Shown: positions 1 to 6,605, numbered from the stretch's first letter. The stretch is 7,715 nt of DNA from Burkholderiales bacterium (GCA_016197345.1 JACPVY010000305.1:1-7715); one strand, 5' to 3'. Made by a program: numbers and translations. The notes: generated by a model from the sequence alone, not told the origin.

Positions 1-36
1 ATATCAGCAGTGCCAGAGGGGATCACGAAAAACAGT

Positions 37-900
37 ATGGAGATGTTTGCGCTCAATGAGGAAGTGGATCGCTTAGAGCAACTGCAAAGTTGTGCTGAGG
101 GTTTAGCACGCCTCGAGAATTTAGTGTCGCTGGCGTGGTATATGAGCCAGCGGAATCAATCCCGACAACAGGAATTGATAGAAGAAATCCGGCAATTGTT
201 ATCGCTTTTGAGCGATGAAGCCTTGCGCCAACGCTATCTGCTGCGGGTGGATTTGACGATTTGCCACCAGTTGTGGCTCACCAGTCAATTGCCAGAAGCC
301 CTGCAACTCGCCCAAACTAGTCTACAAAAAGCGCAAGAATTGGGCCGTCATCATGAACTGTGCGATGCCTATTGGATTTCAGCGCAAGTACTGGCTGATC
401 TTGGCCAACTGCCGACCAGTTTTGAGTATTTGATCGCCGCGAAAGAATTGGCTTTGGCCAGTGGCGATATGATCCGTGCCGAGTTTTTTGAGTTGGATTA
501 TGCCTGTTGGATGGTGATGTCGGATGTTGCCGAAGCTGAGCGGCGCTGGGGTGAGCGCTATTTGCACGACAATGTGGATTTACCGCCGGGAGTGGTTGCC
601 ATTGCCCGCAATTTTTGTGCGCTAGTGCATTTTAAGCATGGCAATTTCGGCAGCTCGGCGACGTATTTTGTCTATGCCTATGAGGCGGCGCTGGCGGTTG
701 GCCTCACGCGCCGTGCCATCCTTGGTGCGATCAATGTTGGATTACGACGGTGCGCTGAAAACTTTTGCCGTGCTCGAAGTGCGCGCCGCTGCCTTGCAGC
801 ACGTCGATTTCAAAATGGATGCATTACGGGGCAAGGCGCATGCCTTGTCTTGGCTGGGGCAAGCCGAGCAAGCCTTGATTGCCGCCCGTGCCGCGCTTGA
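37..900 (+). CDS. N-terminal fragment of the broken kinase (TPR-like repeats only)
   Basis: This open frame encodes the TPR-like helical region of the broken kinase. It then runs out of homology at about 738 and continues for some 50 meaningless Arg/Cys/Ala-rich residues to TGA 898-900. ATG 37 is preferred because MEMFALNEE lines up with MEMFIHQDD at the start of the sister. GTG at 10 is a possible alternative start, and ATG 43 a weaker one. A purine-rich GAGGGG lies at 14-19, which is far (17 nt) from ATG 37. The repeats are degenerate 34-residue helix pairs rich in Leu, Ala and Gln, of the kind used for protein-protein or ligand sensing. The product alone would lack GAF and kinase domains, so any function would be as a free TPR fragment. 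The coding frame is clear; production of a stable protein is not. Confidence 0.55.
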   Translation: MEMFALNEEVDRLEQLQSCAEGLARLENLVSLAWYMSQRNQSRQQELIEEIRQLLSLLSDEALRQRYLLRVDLTICHQLWLTSQLPEALQLAQTSLQKAQELGRHHELCDAYWISAQVLADLGQLPTSFEYLIAAKELALASGDMIRAEFFELDYACWMVMSDVAEAERRWGERYLHDNVDLPPGVVAIARNFCALVHFKHGNFGSSATYFVYAYEAALAVGLTRRAILGAINVGLRRCAENFCRARSARRCLAARRFQNGCITGQGACLVLAGASRASLDCRPCRA

Positions 901-2599
901 ATTAGCGCAACAGCAAAATGATCGCTATCACGAAATCGAAGCATTGAAAGTGCTGGCCGATATCCATAGCCGCCATGATTTACCGGCTCCGCCTGAAGTC
1001 GGTGCGAGCAAGCCTGCTTTGTACTACTTACAGCAAGCACTCAAAGTAGCCGCGCAAATCGAAGGCTATTCGATCCCGCCCGAAGTGTTAGACGCCTTAG
1101 CGCGCGAGTATTCGCGTTTGGGTTTGTCGGCGCAAGCGTATAACACTTCGCTGCAAGCGATTAGCGCACGCGAAAAACGCCATAGCCAGCAAGCGACTAA
1201 TCGCGCGATCGCGATGCAAGTACGCTATCAAACTGAGCGCACGCGGGCTGAAGGAGCTTACCACCGACAATTGGCCGCAGCTGAAGCAAGGCGCGCGGCA
1301 ACTTTGCAAGAAACCAGTAAAACGCTAGAGCGCTTATCGGCGATTGGGCAGGAAATTACCGCCCAACTGGATACGCGCTTAGTCTTTCAAACGCTGTATC
1401 ACCATGTGCAAGGCTTGCTTGATGTGAATGGCTTTGCCGTGTATTTGACCGAACCCGATGGCCAAGCCTTGAGCCGTAGTTTTGGCATGGAAGCCGGGCA
1501 ACCTTTGCCAATTGGCCGTGTCATGCTGTCTAATCCTGATGCCACCTCGGCCCGCTGTGCGCGGGAAAAACGGGATTTGGTGTTGACGCTAGACCCCAGT
1601 AGCCCAGCGCAAGTGCCCGGCACCATGCTCAATCGCACGGCCTTGTTTTCGCCCTTGATGATAGGCGAGCGCTTATTGGGCGTGATGGCAGTGCAATCGA
1701 TGAAAGACGATGCCTTTGGCGAGCGCGAGCGCCATCTGTTTCGCTCGCTGTGTGCCTATGGCGCGATTGCGCTCGACAATGCCCATGCCTATCAACAATT
1801 GCAGGAAACCCAAACCCAGTTAGTCGAACAAGAAAAATTGGTTGCGCTCGGTTCGCTCGTGGCGGGCGTCGCGCACGAGCTCAATACGCCGCTCGGCAAT
1901 AGCTTAATCATCGCGAGCGCCTTGCAATTGAAGACGTTGGCGATGGATGAAAAAATGCAGGGACAGAGCATGCGCGCCGCTGAATTGCAAGACTATCTGG
2001 CGGACGCTGAAGAAGCCTCGATTTTGATTGTGCGTGGGTTGCGTAGCGCAGCAGAGCTGGTCAATAGCTTTAAACAAGTGGCGGTGGATCGCACCGCGGC
2101 ACATCGACGTGTGTTTGATTTGCAGCAAACCTGTAATGAAATTATTGCCACCTTGATGAATCAAATTCGTCCGACCGGTCACGAAATTACCTTGCAAGTT
2201 CCGGCTGGCATTTTGATGGATAGCTATCCCGGCCCGTTTGGTCAAGTCATTTCAAATTTCATTAGCAATGCCTTGTTGCATGCATTTGAAGATGGCCGCA
2301 AAGGCCGCATGTTGCTCGCCGCCCGGCAAGAACAACCGGGACAGGTCATCATCGAGTTTTCGGATAATGGGGTTGGCATCGCGGTACAAAACCTGTCCCG
2401 TATTTTTGACCCATTCTTCACCACGAAAATGGGACAGGGCGGTAGTGGCCTAGGATTATCGATCAGCTACAACATCGCCACTTCCTTGCTACAAGGGCGA
2501 ATTAGCGCCAACAGTGAATTGGGTAAAGGCACCATCTTCACCCTAGAAATTCCGCAAGTGACACGTGAGCAGCGTAAAGACAACGAAGCCATAGTTTAG
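638..2599 (+). CDS. C-terminal fragment of the broken kinase (TPR end, coiled coil, GAF, HisKA, HATPase_c)
   Basis: The frame is open from ATG 638, but true homology to the sister starts only near 740 (LDYDGALKTF). Residues before that are out-of-frame noise over the N-terminal reading frame. ATG 734 is the first start next to real homology. Neither 638 nor 734 has a convincing ribosome binding site, so expression is uncertain. Order: last TPR units (about 740-1150), coiled coil with HSQQATNRAIAMQVR (about 1170-1330), GAF domain (about 1334-1800), HisKA H-box LVAGVAHELNTP with His at 1874, and HATPase_c with N-box at 2255, DNGVGIA, FDPFFTTK and GQGGSGLGL. All catalytic boxes are intact, so if translated it would be an active kinase without most of its sensor. 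It ends 29 nt before the TTG alternative start of the next gene, suggesting one transcript. Confidence 0.5.
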   Translation: MAISAARRRILSMPMRRRWRLASRAVPSLVRSMLDYDGALKTFAVLEVRAAALQHVDFKMDALRGKAHALSWLGQAEQALIAARAALELAQQQNDRYHEIEALKVLADIHSRHDLPAPPEVGASKPALYYLQQALKVAAQIEGYSIPPEVLDALAREYSRLGLSAQAYNTSLQAISAREKRHSQQATNRAIAMQVRYQTERTRAEGAYHRQLAAAEARRAATLQETSKTLERLSAIGQEITAQLDTRLVFQTLYHHVQGLLDVNGFAVYLTEPDGQALSRSFGMEAGQPLPIGRVMLSNPDATSARCAREKRDLVLTLDPSSPAQVPGTMLNRTALFSPLMIGERLLGVMAVQSMKDDAFGERERHLFRSLCAYGAIALDNAHAYQQLQETQTQLVEQEKLVALGSLVAGVAHELNTPLGNSLIIASALQLKTLAMDEKMQGQSMRAAELQDYLADAEEASILIVRGLRSAAELVNSFKQVAVDRTAAHRRVFDLQQTCNEIIATLMNQIRPTGHEITLQVPAGILMDSYPGPFGQVISNFISNALLHAFEDGRKGRMLLAARQEQPGQVIIEFSDNGVGIAVQNLSRIFDPFFTTKMGQGGSGLGLSISYNIATSLLQGRISANSELGKGTIFTLEIPQVTREQRKDNEAIV

Positions 2600-2619
2600 C
2601 GAAAATTAGTTTAGCGAAA
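2592..2619 (+). repeat. Direct repeat of 13 bp with 15-bp period spanning the first kinase stop
   Basis: TAGTTTAGCGAAA occurs at 2592-2604 and again at 2607-2619. Each copy contains an in-frame TAG (2597-2599 and 2612-2614), so the stop codon is duplicated with frame kept. The second copy ends inside the AAAGGG that may serve as ribosome binding site for the next kinase. It looks like a small slippage duplication. Confidence 0.85.
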
Positions 2620-2622
2620 GGG
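2617..2622 (+). promoter_or_regulatory. Possible ribosome binding site of the intact kinase
   Basis: AAAGGG is the only purine-rich element just before the second kinase. It lies 12 nt before ATG 2635 and 6 nt before in-frame TTG 2629. The spacing would favour TTG, while paralogue alignment (MEMF at both N-termini) favours ATG. The two choices differ by only two residues. Confidence 0.4.
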
Positions 2623-2634
2623 CGGCGTTTGGCC

Positions 2635-5502
2635 ATGGAAATGTTTATCCATCAAGACGATTTGCAAGTCTTCCAAGCGCAATTGGAGCAGCCAGCACGC
2701 CCGCTTGCCGAGCAATTGCCCTTGCAGGTGGAAATGGTCTGGCATATGCGCCAACGCGATACGCGCTATGCCTTGAAATTGAGCGATAGCATAGAAGCCC
2801 GGCTAGCCAGTGCGGAAGCGCAAGCCAGCATTCCCGAAGCCACCCGGCGTCAGCTCGCGGCGCGCATTTTGTTGGTGCGGGGCGAAGCAAAATGGTTGTT
2901 TGCCGAATTAGATGCCGCCTTTGAACTGGCGCAACAAGCGTTTGCCATTTTCACCGAATTGATGGATGAAATCGGTTGTGCCGATTCGCATTGGTTGATG
3001 GCGTGGATTGAAAATGACCGTGGCGATTATGCCGCGCATGACGAAGAAATGGTGAATATGGCGCAAGCCGCATTAGCGGGCGGTGACACACTACGCGTCG
3101 ATTTAGCGCAAGCCTCGCTCGCGGTGTCGGCTGCATTTCGTGACCCGCAAGCGGCAGAGGAACATTGGGACAGACATTTCCATGCCGATATGGAAAACCT
3201 GCATCCAGCGCTATATGCTTGCGTCAACGATTTCTTAAGCCGCCTCGCTAGCCAAACCAGCGATTTCGGGCGCGCGATTACCTACCGTTTGCGCACGCGC
3301 GAAAGTGCTTTGCAAACAGGCCAAATCGGGCGCGCGATTTACGCCATGATCAACGCCAGCAGCGATTTTTCCTGTTTAAACGAACACAACACCGCGCTGG
3401 ATTGGACGCAGCGGGCCTTAGATTTAGCGCGCCCCACGGGTTGGCCTAGTCGAATTGGCGCATGTCTCGTGCAAAGCGCTGAAACCCTGCGCCAATTGGG
3501 GCGCTTAAATGCGGCGCATGAGTTAGTCAGCGAAGCCTTACAAACCATGGCCCCACTCGCGGGTTCGCGCACCTACGCGCTAGCGCTGCGTTGCATGGGC
3601 GAGCTGGCGCTGGATCGCGGCGATAATCGCGCGGCGCTAGCGTGGTTTGGTCAATTGCAGCAGCGCGCTTCGGTGTTGGCGCAGGCTGAACTCGAAATCA
3701 CCGCCTTGCGTGGTCAAGCTGATGCGTGGTTGCGTTTGAATAAGGCGCAACCGGCGATTAGCGCGGCCCTGATTTCGCTCGCGCTTGCACGGCAAAATAG
3801 TGACGCCCACAAACAAATCGCCGCCTTGCAGGTGCTGGCCGATATCCACGCTCGGCAACCCGCGCTAGAAACGAATGCGATTACACAGGGTAGCGCCAGC
3901 TTGCATTATTTGCGTCAAGCCTTGGATATTGCCGATAGCATCGAAGGCTATACCGTACCCGGTAATTTGCTCGATGCCGTAGCGCAAGCGCATAGCGCTT
4001 CGGGAGATTTTCAAACTGCGTTCGCGGTGGTGCGTCAAGCCAATGCTGCGCGCGAAAAAATTCATAGCCAACAGGCGACGAACCGCGCGATTGCCATGCA
4101 GGTGCGGCATGAAACTGAAAGAGCGCAAGCCGAAGGCGAATACCATAGGCAGCTTGCCGAAACCGAAGCGCGCCGGGCGCAGGTGTTACAGCAAACCAGT
4201 ACCACGTTGGCGCACTTGAGCGCGATTGGCCAAGAAATCACCGCCCATCTGGACGCTGCTGCCGTTTTTCGTGCGCTGGATAGGCATGTGCATGGCTTGA
4301 TCGAGGTCAATTATTTTGCGATCTATATGATGGATTTCGATGCGCAGGGCTTAACCTCTGCGCTGAGGATAGAAGGCGGGCGCACACTGCCTGAGCACAA
4401 AGTACCGCTGACGCATCCACATAGCTATTGCGCCCGCTGTGTGCGGGAACGGCGTGAGTTTTTGATCGAATTAGAGGGGCATGAAGCGCAAAAAACGATT
4501 AGCCCCGGTGCCAACCCTACGCTATCGATGCTATTTGGGCCGCTGATGGTCGATGGTCGTGTGATCGGTGTGATGACGGTGCAAGCCTTGCCGGCTAAAG
4601 CCTATGCTGAGCAAGAACAGCTAATTTTCCGCACTCTGTGTGCGTATGGCGCAATCGCGCTCGACAACGCTAATACCTATCACCAATTGCAGCAAGCACA
4701 AGAACAATTGGTCGCGCAAGAAAAGCTCGCCGCATTAGGCGCGCTCGTGGCGGGCGTCGCGCATGAACTCAATTCGCCTATCGGGAATAGTTTGACGATT
4801 GCCTCGGTGCTGCAAGAACAAACCGATGCAATGCAAATGGCCATGCAAGCGCAAAATCTACACTTTAGCCAGTTGGAACGCTTTCTCGACGATACGCACG
4901 AAGCATCTGTCTTGATCTTGCGCGGCTTAGAAAGTGCGGCGGATTTGGTCAATAGCTTTAAGCAAGTGGCAGTGGATAGAACTACCGCCCAGCGCCGGGA
5001 ATTTGATCTCGCCCAAACCACGCACGAAATCGTGGCAACCATGATGAGCCAAATCCGTCCTGCGGGTCACCACATCGTGCTCGAGATACCAGAAAAAATT
5101 AAATTACAAAGCTACCCCGGCCCTTTCGGCCAAGTCATCACGAATTTCATCAATAATGCCTTAAAGCATGCTTTTACTGAGGGCGTGGAAGGTGAAATGC
5201 GCATCAAAGCCAGTCAGCCAGTCGCTGGACGAGTGCAGATTCAATTTATTGACAATGGCGTTGGTATTAGCGAAGAGAATGTCAAACGCATCTTCGACCC
5301 CTTTTTTACCACTAAGCTAGGGCAGGGCGGTAGCGGCTTGGGCCTCAACATCAGCTTCAACATCATCACCTCACTCCTCAAAGGCCACATCCGCGTCCAT
5401 AGCACGGTAGGGGTAGGCACGACCTTTGTGCTGGATTTACCGCTGGTGGTGGAAGATGATTTGTTGCAAGAGGCACATGCGAGTGTGCGCGAGGGGGGGT
5501 AA
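2635..5502 (+). CDS. Cytoplasmic TPR-GAF sensor histidine kinase (intact)
   Basis: This 955-aa protein (from ATG 2635) is a sensor kinase expected to autophosphorylate on His and pass phosphate to an Asp of a separate response regulator. Order: TPR-like helical repeats (about 20-470), coiled-coil signalling linker (about 473-526, with HSQQATNRAIAMQVR), GAF domain (about 527-680), HisKA H-box LVAGVAHELNSP with phospho-acceptor His710, then HATPase_c with N-box NFINNALKHAF (837-847), G1 DNGVGI (873-878), F-box FDPFF (887-891) and G2 GQGGSGLGL (from 896). There is no signal peptide, membrane segment or receiver domain, so it senses an internal signal through TPR and GAF. The GAF part contains YCARC, a CxxC pair absent from the first paralogue. 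TTG 2629 is an alternative start. It follows its broken sister closely, as in an operon, and no regulator gene is in the window. The kinase assignment is firm; the ligand is unknown. Confidence 0.93.
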   Translation: MEMFIHQDDLQVFQAQLEQPARPLAEQLPLQVEMVWHMRQRDTRYALKLSDSIEARLASAEAQASIPEATRRQLAARILLVRGEAKWLFAELDAAFELAQQAFAIFTELMDEIGCADSHWLMAWIENDRGDYAAHDEEMVNMAQAALAGGDTLRVDLAQASLAVSAAFRDPQAAEEHWDRHFHADMENLHPALYACVNDFLSRLASQTSDFGRAITYRLRTRESALQTGQIGRAIYAMINASSDFSCLNEHNTALDWTQRALDLARPTGWPSRIGACLVQSAETLRQLGRLNAAHELVSEALQTMAPLAGSRTYALALRCMGELALDRGDNRAALAWFGQLQQRASVLAQAELEITALRGQADAWLRLNKAQPAISAALISLALARQNSDAHKQIAALQVLADIHARQPALETNAITQGSASLHYLRQALDIADSIEGYTVPGNLLDAVAQAHSASGDFQTAFAVVRQANAAREKIHSQQATNRAIAMQVRHETERAQAEGEYHRQLAETEARRAQVLQQTSTTLAHLSAIGQEITAHLDAAAVFRALDRHVHGLIEVNYFAIYMMDFDAQGLTSALRIEGGRTLPEHKVPLTHPHSYCARCVRERREFLIELEGHEAQKTISPGANPTLSMLFGPLMVDGRVIGVMTVQALPAKAYAEQEQLIFRTLCAYGAIALDNANTYHQLQQAQEQLVAQEKLAALGALVAGVAHELNSPIGNSLTIASVLQEQTDAMQMAMQAQNLHFSQLERFLDDTHEASVLILRGLESAADLVNSFKQVAVDRTTAQRREFDLAQTTHEIVATMMSQIRPAGHHIVLEIPEKIKLQSYPGPFGQVITNFINNALKHAFTEGVEGEMRIKASQPVAGRVQIQFIDNGVGISEENVKRIFDPFFTTKLGQGGSGLGLNISFNIITSLLKGHIRVHSTVGVGTTFVLDLPLVVEDDLLQEAHASVREGG

Positions 5503-5526
5503 ATGTCTTCTTATCTATTTACCACA

Positions 5527-5973
5527 TCAAATAGTTAGCGCATGCAAGGTGGTTGCGCAGCTCTGTGGGCTGTGAATGTCGCTACGCAGACTGTCTGCCC
5601 ATGGGGCAATGAGTTGAGGTGGGAACTTAGATTTTTTGACTTTTATAAAGCAAATTGCCTCAGCAAGAAGCACTGCGGCAAGTTCATTGATGTTGAGGAT
5701 TTTTGTGCTGCCAGGAGGGACGTGTACGATATTCAAAGGTTTGAGTTTTTGTATCCAAAATGCAATTTGGCCAGTAAAACTAACCAGTTCTATCGACGTT
5801 GCATTGACTATGCTCTCTTTGTCGTTCACTGCGTAACCGGATGACCACAATCTAAAGCTAATTTCATCAATAATATCTTGGTCAATTGCTATTGTTAGGT
5901 TGAAGTAACTATTGAGTCGCGATTTGACAGTACGTAATACTAGCTCCCAGTGGATTGTTGTTGTGTCCGCCAT
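5527..5973 (-). CDS. Hypothetical protein C of minus-strand cassette (148 aa)
   Basis: I do not recognise this family. The protein looks soluble and mixed helical: an N-terminal half with helix-like stretches (VLRTVKSRLNSYF, DQDIIDEISFRLW), a middle part with VHVPPGSTKILNINELAAVLLAEAICFIKVKK, and a polar tail with two Cys in total. It has no signal peptide and no clear membrane helix. ATG 5973 is supported by the purine-rich AGAAGAG at 5982-5988, 8 nt upstream on the minus strand. Its first 34 nt overlap the end of protein B, typical of translational coupling. It ends in TGA 25 nt from the stop of the plus-strand kinase, so the two units converge almost end to end. The DNA is more AT-rich than the kinase genes. 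It is judged real because it has an RBS, conserved-style overlap with B and sensible composition, while the plus-strand frames over it do not. Confidence 0.7.
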   Translation of the reverse strand: MADTTTIHWELVLRTVKSRLNSYFNLTIAIDQDIIDEISFRLWSSGYAVNDKESIVNATSIELVSFTGQIAFWIQKLKPLNIVHVPPGSTKILNINELAAVLLAEAICFIKVKKSKFPPQLIAPWADSLRSDIHSPQSCATTLHALTI

Positions 5974-6341
5974 TTTTTAATCTCTTCTATTCGCTTTTGG
6001 TTTGATTCTTTTACTAACTCTACCCACTTTTCGCCTGGTTGGCTATCTAAATGTGCAAAAAAGTCGTCAACTTCTTTTGCTATTTGATCAGTATCTGTCT
6101 GATTTTCGGGATTGTTCGTAGCTTGATCATGAGGACCAGTGTCGGGATCAACTGCAAGGCTAGATTGTTGCCTTTGTGTCAGAGTCTGTTGACTGGTAGC
6201 TTGTGTTGCAGATTTATCCGCAGACATGTTAGAGGACGCGGAATCATACACATTGTTGTAGTTAGGGGTGCTGTAATCAGACGCGTAAGCAGGCGAATAG
6301 CCCAGCGGCGCGTGACCGCTCTCAGATACATCAGAAGCCAT
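5940..6341 (-). CDS. Hypothetical protein B of minus-strand cassette (133 aa, disordered N-terminus)
   Basis: I do not recognise this family. Residues 1 to about 85 are low-complexity and rich in Ser, Thr, Gln, Asn, Tyr, Pro and Asp (GYSPAYASDYSTPNYNNVYD), so probably disordered. Residues about 86-128 are charged and helical (QIAKEVDDFFAHLDSQPG, then KWVELVKESNQKRIEEIKKW), a likely interaction helix or coiled coil. There is no signal peptide or membrane segment. The start is well supported: AAGGAG at 6349-6354, 7 nt before ATG 6341. It overlaps the end of gene A by 11 nt (ATGGCTTCTGA) and the start of C by 34 nt, so A, B and C look co-transcribed and coupled. The shape, a flexible tail plus a short helix, would suit an adaptor, a regulatory partner or a secreted substrate. 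This is inference only; no motif decides it. Confidence 0.72.
   Translation of the reverse strand: MASDVSESGHAPLGYSPAYASDYSTPNYNNVYDSASSNMSADKSATQATSQQTLTQRQQSSLAVDPDTGPHDQATNNPENQTDTDQIAKEVDDFFAHLDSQPGEKWVELVKESNQKRIEEIKKWRTQQQSTGS
5982..5988 (-). promoter_or_regulatory. Ribosome binding site of protein C
   Basis: AGAAGAG lies 8 nt before ATG 5973 and within the coding end of B. The stretch from GAG through the start codon (GAG-ATTAAAAAATGGC) nearly repeats the equivalent stretch of B (GAG-TTAAAAAATGGC), differing by one inserted A. Confidence 0.55.
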
Positions 6342-6348
6342 TTTTTAA

Positions 6349-6354
6349 CTCCTT
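6349..6354 (-). promoter_or_regulatory. Ribosome binding site of protein B
   Basis: AAGGAG on the minus strand lies 7 nt before ATG 6341 and is the best Shine-Dalgarno in the cassette. It lies within the last codons of gene A (Lys-Glu), so translation of A would pass over it. Confidence 0.75.
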
Positions 6355-6512
6355 ATAAAGCCGACATGCAATACGAACCCATAAACCGAGGCCCGCAATT
6401 GCTCGGCAATATGTTTTGGCTACAGATTTCCATTGATTCGAAATTGCACCAAAACTCTTCTTGGCCCAAAGATGAAAAGACTCTTCACCGTAGGCTGATT
6501 TAGTTACGATTT

Positions 6513-6536
6513 CAAAGTTTCCATGCAGAAACTTTG
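6513..6536 (-). repeat. Perfect 9-bp inverted repeat (hairpin) in gene A
   Basis: CAAAGTTTC and GAAACTTTG are perfect inverse complements separated by 6 nt (6522-6527), giving a 24-nt hairpin. On the minus strand it starts 10 nt after the UGA at 6549-6547, and the CTT TGA of the 12-codon alternative frame falls in its distal arm. It has no following T-run on the minus strand, so it is not a simple terminator. It may be an operator, an RNA structure or coincidence. Confidence 0.7.
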
Positions 6537-6590
6537 TCCAGTTCGATCATGCTAGCATAAAAATCCCAGCAGCAACCAAAATTATTTTTA

Positions 6591-6595
6591 CTCCT
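6591..6595 (-). promoter_or_regulatory. Possible ribosome binding site of gene A or a leader peptide
   Basis: AGGAG on the minus strand is followed by an A/T-rich spacer of 11 nt and then TTG 6579-6577. A weaker GGGA lies 5 nt before ATG 6558. Either could begin a short peptide ending at TGA 6549-6547, or gene A itself if that stop is read through or erroneous. Confidence 0.35.
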
Positions 6596-6605
6596 AACTA
6601 TTTGT

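Larger units (their letters stand above)
37..2599 (+). pseudogene. TPR-GAF sensor histidine kinase, frameshifted by an internal deletion
   Basis: This is the disrupted sister of the intact kinase that follows it. The N-terminal part reads in frame 1 from ATG 37 and the rest in frame 2 to TAG 2597-2599. Aligned to the sister, Ile codon 730 matches 3349 and Asp codon 740 matches 3622. Ten nt therefore stand where the sister has 273, so about 263 nt are missing. That removes roughly sister residues 241-328, part of the TPR array, and shifts the frame. Everything downstream is well preserved: coiled coil, GAF, HisKA with AHELNTP (His codon 1874-1876), N-box NFISNALLHAF, DNGVGI, FDPFFTT and GQGGSGLGL. 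Neither frame has extra stops, so the lesion looks recent, or is a sequencing/assembly error. If real, full-length sensor is not made. No transmembrane segment or receiver domain is visible. Confidence 0.85.
6331..6579 (-). pseudogene. Broken or recoded first gene A of minus-strand cassette
   Basis: A minus-strand frame is open from just after TGA 6549-6547 to TGA 6333-6331 (71 codons, starting SNWTKFLHGN and ending RLYKELKNGF), but contains no ATG, GTG or TTG. Its composition is protein-like: basic and aromatic, with an amphipathic C-terminal helix (AIAGLGLWVRIACRLYKEL). Extending the same frame upstream through the TGA gives ATG 6558 or TTG 6579 with hydrophobic VAAGIFMLA, and an AGGAG at 6591-6595 (11 nt before the TTG). 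A second start, ATG 6550, overlaps the TGA as ATGA and reads 12 codons (MIELDKVSAWKL) to CTT TGA, where a +1 shift would enter the open frame. The gene ends inside B with an 11-nt overlap, as real operon genes do. Nonsense mutation or sequencing error is the simplest reading; recoding is possible but unproven. Family not recognised. Confidence 0.5.

Noticed and set aside
638..900. Programmed frameshift joining the two parts of the first kinase
   Set aside because: About 263 nt of conserved sequence are absent at the junction and no slippery site is seen there, so deletion explains the frame change better.
4680..5042. 120-codon minus-strand open frame within the intact kinase
   Set aside because: Covers the HisKA coding region and has a Ser/Cys/Ala-rich translation typical of an antisense shadow.
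5503..5560. Bidirectional terminator between the convergent units
   Set aside because: Only a short GCGCA/TGCGC inverted repeat is visible, without a following T-run; the gap between stops is only 24 nt.
5542..5844. 100-codon plus-strand open frame
   Set aside because: Antisense to protein C, no ribosome binding site, Cys-rich composition; the minus-strand frame has better start and operon context.
6051..6503. 150-codon plus-strand open frame
   Set aside because: It lies over protein B and gene A, has unusual Arg/Ile/Cys-rich composition, no ribosome binding site, and is a shadow of the minus-strand genes.
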